In this document: in pieces, positions 13,808 through 17,199 of the stretch
Layout of the letters: each line of letters opens with the position of its first letter
Numbering within the stretch: the first letter of the stretch is position 1
NCBI GenBank assembly: GCA_003446315.1
Contig: DMBA01000195.1
Coordinates: forward strand, 1-17,199
Source of the DNA: Ruminococcus sp.
GTDB taxonomy: Bacteria; Bacillota; Clostridia; Oscillospirales; Ruminococcaceae
Direction: 5' to 3'
Length of the DNA: 17,199 bases
Translations under genes and position numbers: made by a program
The notes under the pieces: model-generated
Databases searched by the model: none
What the model was told of the DNA's origin: nothing
What the model saw: only the letters and a program-made list of their open reading frames with translations

Positions 13808-14869
13808 ATGAAGATCAAGAAGCTTTTGGCAGTTGCTGCATCGGCAGTTCTGCTGCTGACAACGGTTTCCTGCGGCAATGCAGCCACATCGGAAACAGCC
13901 GCAGAAAACGGCGGTGAAGGGGAATATGTCTTGAAAGTCGGCGAGGTGCAGGGTGCACTTTGTCACGCACCGCTGCAAATCGCAATGGAAAACGGTTATC
14001 TTGATGAAGCCGGCATCAAGTGGGAGCGTGTGGATTTCGGCAGCACGGATATTCAGGCTGCACTCGGAGCCGGAACGATCGACTGCGGATTTGGTCTGGT
14101 CGGCAAATTTGTTCAGCCGATCGAAAACGGTTTGAACATGGTCATCACTGCCGGCATGCATACGGGATGCACGAAGCTGCTGGTCAAAAAGGATTCCGGC
14201 ATTTCTTCGCTTGCAGATCTCAAAGGCAAGAAGATCGGCGTGGCATCGCTTGCAAGCTCGGAAGCGGTGACGGCAAAACGTGCGCTTTATGCGGCTGGAT
14301 TTGATATCTCCGCTGAGAGCAAAGATGTTGAATTTCTGGTGTTCAAGACCACCGATCAGCCTGCTGCGCTGCAAAACGGTGCCGTGGATGCCATTTGCAC
14401 GCCCGATCCGGTTGCAACACAGGCAGAGCATGAATATGATCTGAATGCGCTTTTGGATACCGCAGCCACAGAGCCTTATGCATCGGAATATTGCTGTGTG
14501 ACATTCGTATCCACAGAGCTTGCGGATCAGCATCCGGATATTGCGGCGAAATTTACAGATGCCTGCCTGAAAGCATCGGCATGGGTGGCAGCGCATCCGG
14601 ATGAGACTGCAAAAATCCAGATCGAAAAGGATTATGTGACCGGCACGCCGGAAGATAATGCTGCGATCCTGAAAACCTATCAGTTTAATCCGAGTGTACA
14701 GGGCGGCTATGATGCGCTTGTGAACGTCACACATGATTTGAAAGAGATCCACATGCTGAAAGACACCACGGATGAGAATGCTTTGATCGAGCGTTCGTTC
14801 CGGTTCTTTGAGAATGTTCCGGACAGCTATCAGGTTTCCGGCGATACCTTCACACCGGTGAACAAATAA
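13808..14869 (+). CDS. Substrate-binding lipoprotein, SsuA/NMT1-like
   Basis: The 353-residue protein has a lipoprotein signal ending TTVSC (Cys22) and a Ser/Thr/Glu-rich spacer. The periplasmic-binding fold of the SsuA/THI5/NMT1 group follows, seen in IAMENGYLDEAGI (58-70), DLKGKKIGVASLASSEA (137-153) and GAVDAIC (191-197). It has seven cysteines beyond the lipid anchor: 52, 93, 121, 197, 229, 230 and 253. Cys52-His53 and His118-x2-Cys121 fall in the loops that usually contact ligand in this fold. That is unusual for a sulfonate or nitrate binder and hints at a metal-bearing or thiol ligand. GAAGGAG precedes the ATG; the operon ends at a terminator just downstream. Confidence 0.88.
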   Translation: MKIKKLLAVAASAVLLLTTVSCGNAATSETAAENGGEGEYVLKVGEVQGALCHAPLQIAMENGYLDEAGIKWERVDFGSTDIQAALGAGTIDCGFGLVGKFVQPIENGLNMVITAGMHTGCTKLLVKKDSGISSLADLKGKKIGVASLASSEAVTAKRALYAAGFDISAESKDVEFLVFKTTDQPAALQNGAVDAICTPDPVATQAEHEYDLNALLDTAATEPYASEYCCVTFVSTELADQHPDIAAKFTDACLKASAWVAAHPDETAKIQIEKDYVTGTPEDNAAILKTYQFNPSVQGGYDALVNVTHDLKEIHMLKDTTDENALIERSFRFFENVPDSYQVSGDTFTPVNK

Positions 14870-14882
14870 TTGCAAAAAAGAT

Positions 14883-14919
14883 GATCGGAAACATGGAATT
14901 GTGTTTCCGATCGTTTTTG
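14883..14919 (+). terminator. Intrinsic terminator of the DUF1847-importer operon
   Basis: GATCGGAAACA (14883-14893) pairs perfectly with TGTTTCCGATC (14902-14912), followed by GTTTTTG. Confidence 0.9.
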
Positions 14920-14929
14920 TATAGAAACT

Positions 14930-14960
14930 GAAACCGGAGACACCAAGTGCCTCCGGTTTC
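14930..14960 (-). terminator. Hairpin terminator of the minus-strand GH5 gene
   Basis: GAAACCGGAG (14930-14939) pairs with CTCCGGTTTC (14951-14960); CAC/GTG in the loop can extend the stem. It lies 40 bases beyond the GH5 stop. The T-tract on the minus side is weak (CAGTTTC), so efficiency is uncertain. It may act from both sides between the convergent operons. Confidence 0.6.
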
Positions 14961-15000
14961 CTCTACCTTCTAATTCTTCCCGCGAAACTGCAATTTCAAA

Positions 15001-16869
15001 TTACGGAGCAAGTTCCGCTTCCGAGATGATTTTTGCGATAAACTTCAGAACCTTCACAGCGTCATCTCCGTTGATCGAAGAATCTGCAACGACATTTGCA
15101 TTCAGCAATCCTTTTTCCGTGATTTCCGCTGTCGCATCTTCAGCACCGAAACGGCAGATAAGCACAGCATCGGAAACATCCACATCGCCATCGCAATTGG
15201 CATCGCCCCACTTGATTTGCCTAGCCGGATCAGTCGTGACCGTTGTGGTGGTTGTCGTGACCGGCTTGGTGGTCGTTGTGGTTGTGGTTGTGACAGTTGT
15301 CGTAACCGGTTTTGTGGTGCCGGGTGTAGGCGGGTCAACGATGGTACCTTCGCCGCCGTTGGATTTCTTGCCGCCGTCGATGTTGGAGCCTTCTGTAGCT
15401 GAATAGCTCTTATAGAACTCGGTGACAGAAATACCGGTATTGTTCAAGCCAAGCGGACGCTGGTGATCCAGACCGATATATTTGCCGGTTGTCTGGGTCT
15501 GCCAAAGCGCCTTTTCAAAGAGCTTATATTTGTTTTCTTCCCATGTAATGGTGGTGTGCTGATTGGTGGTGTCATACATGAAGCCGGACCAGAGTCCGCC
15601 GGTATCGCCGGAGTTGGTGTTCAGGCACCAGAAGGTGTGGTTGATGTGGTGATTGATCATGTAATCGCGCAGCAGTGTCATCCATTTCTGGTTTTCTGCG
15701 CCGTCCATAAATCCGCCCCACTCACCGATCAGTTCCGGAGCGATCTCCTCTTTGTTGATGTATGCCCATGTTTCATACCAGTAATCATCGAGCAGAGTCT
15801 GTTCGGTGAAATCCTTTTTGAACCATGTCTGGTCATAAACAGAAGGACCGTAGTCATGCGGGGAATAAACGATCTGGGAAGTACCGTGTTCAGGCTTGAT
15901 CGGGTATTTACGAGCGCCTCTGAAGTTGCCGCCCCACCATGCACCGATATACGGCGAATTGTCTCTGCGGTCAGGCATACCCCAGTAGTCGCCTTCCATT
16001 GCACCGCTCATAGACTGCTCAACGCCTTCGATGAAGATCAGCGCATTCGGGTTGACATCAAGGATCGCATCTGCACATCTTGTTGCAGCATATGCCCAGT
16101 TGTTTTCGTCCTTCGAGCCGTCCCACTTTGCAGCCGCTTCACCTTCCTGACCTTTACCGTGCGGTTCATTTTTCAGGTCATAGCCGATCAGTGTATCGTC
16201 ATTCTTATACTTGTCCGCCATCCAGACCAGAGAGTCGATCCAGACATCGGTGGTCACGCCGGCTTTGCCGTACCACAGATTATAGTTGTGACCGGAGTTA
16301 TCGGTATGCGGGCTGTGAATGTCGATAAATGCTTTAATACCGTACTTTTTGCACTTGCCGAGGATCACGTCGAAGATTTCTTCACTGTTCTTGAGTGTCT
16401 TGCCGTCTTCCTTGACAAAATCAATATTGATCTTGCCGAATTTACCGGCAGGGATGATGCCGCCGTTGCCGTCATCCTGATCCACCGGCGGATTATAGGA
16501 AGCCTGCACGCTGCCGACCGGATTCGGCTCACCATTCATCCACGAAACGATCAGTTCTGTGGAGATCGGGAAGCGAATGACATTGATGCCTCTGTCCGCA
16601 ACTTCGCTGAGCATGTCATCGCAGTCGCCGCTCCAGAGATAGTGCGGCAGTGCTTCGGTACAGTTCAGACCGAACCAGTTTGCACCGGTCAGCCAGACTT
16701 CGTTGCCGTCCTTATCATAAAGGCGGCTGCCGACTGCATGCAGCCAGTCGTCATTTCCGTCGTCGAGAGCTGTTGCAGTCATGGGCGCGGAATCGCCGGT
16801 ATAGCCGATCGTGCCGGCTGCGGCGATCATCGCTGCCAGACAAACAGACAGCCATGCTCTGTGTTTCAT
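15001..16869 (-). CDS. Cellulosomal GH5 endo-beta-1,4-glucanase with dockerin
   Basis: The 622-residue secreted enzyme should cleave internal beta-1,4 bonds of cellulose or related glucans. It has a signal peptide (about 1-33, ending ATA), a GH5 catalytic domain (about 40-460), a Gly/Ser/Pro stretch, a Thr linker (518-546) and a dockerin (552-622). The catalytic acid/base is Glu235 in DLKNEPHG and the nucleophile Glu383 in IGEWGG. YSPHDYGPSVY (335-345, His338 and Tyr340) points to subfamily GH5_1, as in Acidothermus E1. Trp414, within the HTFWCLN motif (411-417), completes the cleft. I start at the ATG at 16869, which opens a signal peptide after an AGAGGGG site, not 46 codons upstream. The dockerin's first calcium loop (DANCDGDVDVSD) is standard and the second (NVVADSSINGDD) is degenerate. 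Confidence 0.94.
   Translation of the reverse strand: MKHRAWLSVCLAAMIAAAGTIGYTGDSAPMTATALDDGNDDWLHAVGSRLYDKDGNEVWLTGANWFGLNCTEALPHYLWSGDCDDMLSEVADRGINVIRFPISTELIVSWMNGEPNPVGSVQASYNPPVDQDDGNGGIIPAGKFGKINIDFVKEDGKTLKNSEEIFDVILGKCKKYGIKAFIDIHSPHTDNSGHNYNLWYGKAGVTTDVWIDSLVWMADKYKNDDTLIGYDLKNEPHGKGQEGEAAAKWDGSKDENNWAYAATRCADAILDVNPNALIFIEGVEQSMSGAMEGDYWGMPDRRDNSPYIGAWWGGNFRGARKYPIKPEHGTSQIVYSPHDYGPSVYDQTWFKKDFTEQTLLDDYWYETWAYINKEEIAPELIGEWGGFMDGAENQKWMTLLRDYMINHHINHTFWCLNTNSGDTGGLWSGFMYDTTNQHTTITWEENKYKLFEKALWQTQTTGKYIGLDHQRPLGLNNTGISVTEFYKSYSATEGSNIDGGKKSNGGEGTIVDPPTPGTTKPVTTTVTTTTTTTTKPVTTTTTTVTTDPARQIKWGDANCDGDVDVSDAVLICRFGAEDATAEITEKGLLNANVVADSSINGDDAVKVLKFIAKIISEAELAP
15232..15318 (-). repeat. 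Thr-codon linker repeat of the GH5 gene
   Basis: Irregular ACC/ACA/ACG codon runs with KPV interruptions encode the linker between catalytic domain and dockerin. They resemble the run at 1-58 and could support recombination that shuffles modules between cellulosomal genes. Confidence 0.75.
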
Positions 16870-16895
16870 AAAGATTTCCCCTCTCAATATGTTGC

Positions 16896-16910
16896 GCACC
16901 GGAACGGTGC
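16896..16910 (-). promoter_or_regulatory. Small hairpin upstream of the GH5 ribosome site
   Basis: GCACCG-GAA-CGGTGC is a perfect 6-bp stem with a 3-base loop in the GH5 leader, 11 bases before AGAGGGG. It may protect a processed mRNA 5' end. A similar GCACCG/CGGTGC pair lies at 17004-17022, across the upstream stop codon. Confidence 0.4.
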
Positions 16911-16918
16911 ATGATTGG

Positions 16919-16966
16919 AAACGGCTGCATGCACGGCAGGTTACCCGTTCTGCCGTGCAGCCGTTT
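16919..16966 (-). terminator. Long stem between the dockerin gene and GH5
   Basis: CTGCCGTGCAGCCGTTT (16950-16966) pairs with AAACGGCTGC plus ACGGCAG (16919-16939) across a 4-base bulge, giving 17 paired positions. On the minus strand only a short T run (GTTTCC) follows. It could be an incomplete terminator or an mRNA-stabilising element in a shared transcript. Confidence 0.6.
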
Positions 16967-17013
16967 GAACCGTGATTCTGCGGGAACACCCGCTTTTGTT
17001 GCTGCACCGGAGA

Positions 17014-17199
17014 TTACGGTGCAAGCGCTTCCTCTGAGATGATTCTTGCAACAAATTTCAGGATTTTCAAAGCATCTGCGCTGTTTACGTTAGCATCCGC
17101 AACGACATTTGCATTGATCAGTCCTTCTTCCGTGATTTCCGCTGTTGCATCCTCAGCGCCGAAGCGGCAAATAAGCACAGCATCGGCAACATCCACATC
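17014..17199 (-). CDS. C-terminal dockerin of another cellulosomal protein, cut by the right edge
   Basis: The minus-strand frame is open from the right edge to a TAA at 17016-17014 (61 residues). It reads DVDVADAVLICRF at the edge and ends ISEEALAP, matching the last 61 residues of the GH5 protein at most positions, including the odd second loop NVVADANVNSAD. The catalytic or binding part lies beyond the window. The DNA over the DAVLICRF-to-NANVVAD segment is also very similar to 15075-15189, pointing to recent duplication or gene conversion of the dockerin. Confidence 0.9.
   Translation of the reverse strand, partial: DVDVADAVLICRFGAEDATAEITEEGLINANVVADANVNSADALKILKFVARIISEEALAP

Noticed and set aside
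13421..14875. A 484-codon minus-strand open frame opposite the importer ATPase and binding protein
   Set aside because: It spans two well-supported genes on the other strand, is rich in Cys/His/Arg/Ile typical of antisense frames, and lacks a start signal.
16880..16890. Promoter -10 (CATATT) just before GH5
   Set aside because: The -35 position has no good hexamer, and transcription would start only a few bases before the ribosome site.
15463..16914. A 483-codon plus-strand open frame opposite the GH5 gene
   Set aside because: It is the antisense shadow of a clear GH5 enzyme. It has no ribosome site and its translation shows no recognisable domain.
16870..17007. 46-codon N-terminal extension of the GH5 protein
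   Set aside because: It would cover the intergenic stem-loop, put non-secretory sequence before the signal peptide, and ignore the AGAGGGG site just before the ATG at 16869.

Overview
The window looks like a chromosomal piece of a cellulosome-forming Ruminococcus (Oscillospiraceae, Firmicutes). I infer this from two dockerin-bearing reading frames at the right end, a dockerin-tailed CotH protein in the middle, threonine-rich linkers, strong AGGAGG-type ribosome binding sites and near-consensus sigma-A promoters. Base composition looks close to balanced throughout, and I see no insertion sequence, phage gene, tRNA, rRNA or CRISPR array. The closest species is a guess (R. champanellensis / R. 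flavefaciens type).

Layout. (1) 1-1664, minus: a secreted protein cut by the left edge, made of a signal peptide, three mutually related beta-rich modules and the start of a Thr-rich linker. (2) 1916-3024, plus: a TrpR/YerC-type repressor translationally coupled to a YqeM-like methyltransferase. (3) 3209-8653, plus: a tight run of FHA protein, FtsW/RodA (SEDS) polymerase, class B penicillin-binding protein and a secreted CotH-family kinase-like protein with a dockerin, closed by a strong terminator. (4) 8871-11078, plus: DUF4418 membrane protein, FtsX-type permease and ABC ATPase, with overlapping genes. (5) 11343-14869, plus: a cysteine-rich DUF1847 protein followed by a sulfonate/nitrate/taurine-type ABC importer (permease, ATPase, lipoprotein binding protein). 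(6) 15001-17199, minus: a GH5 endoglucanase with a dockerin and, upstream of it, the C-terminal dockerin of another protein cut by the right edge.

How they work together. The outer regions serve extracellular plant-fibre breakdown. The FHA-SEDS-PBP run is a septal or elongation peptidoglycan synthesis unit, and the CotH-dockerin gene sits only 39 bases downstream of it, which links a cellulosome-targeted protein to wall synthesis. The two ABC operons share a palindromic element built on CCTATAGG or TTCCTAT around their promoters, which suggests, but does not prove, a common regulator. The best candidates for undescribed biology are the DUF1847 importer with its cysteine-bearing binding protein, the triple-module secreted protein, and the CotH-dockerin/cell-wall operon.
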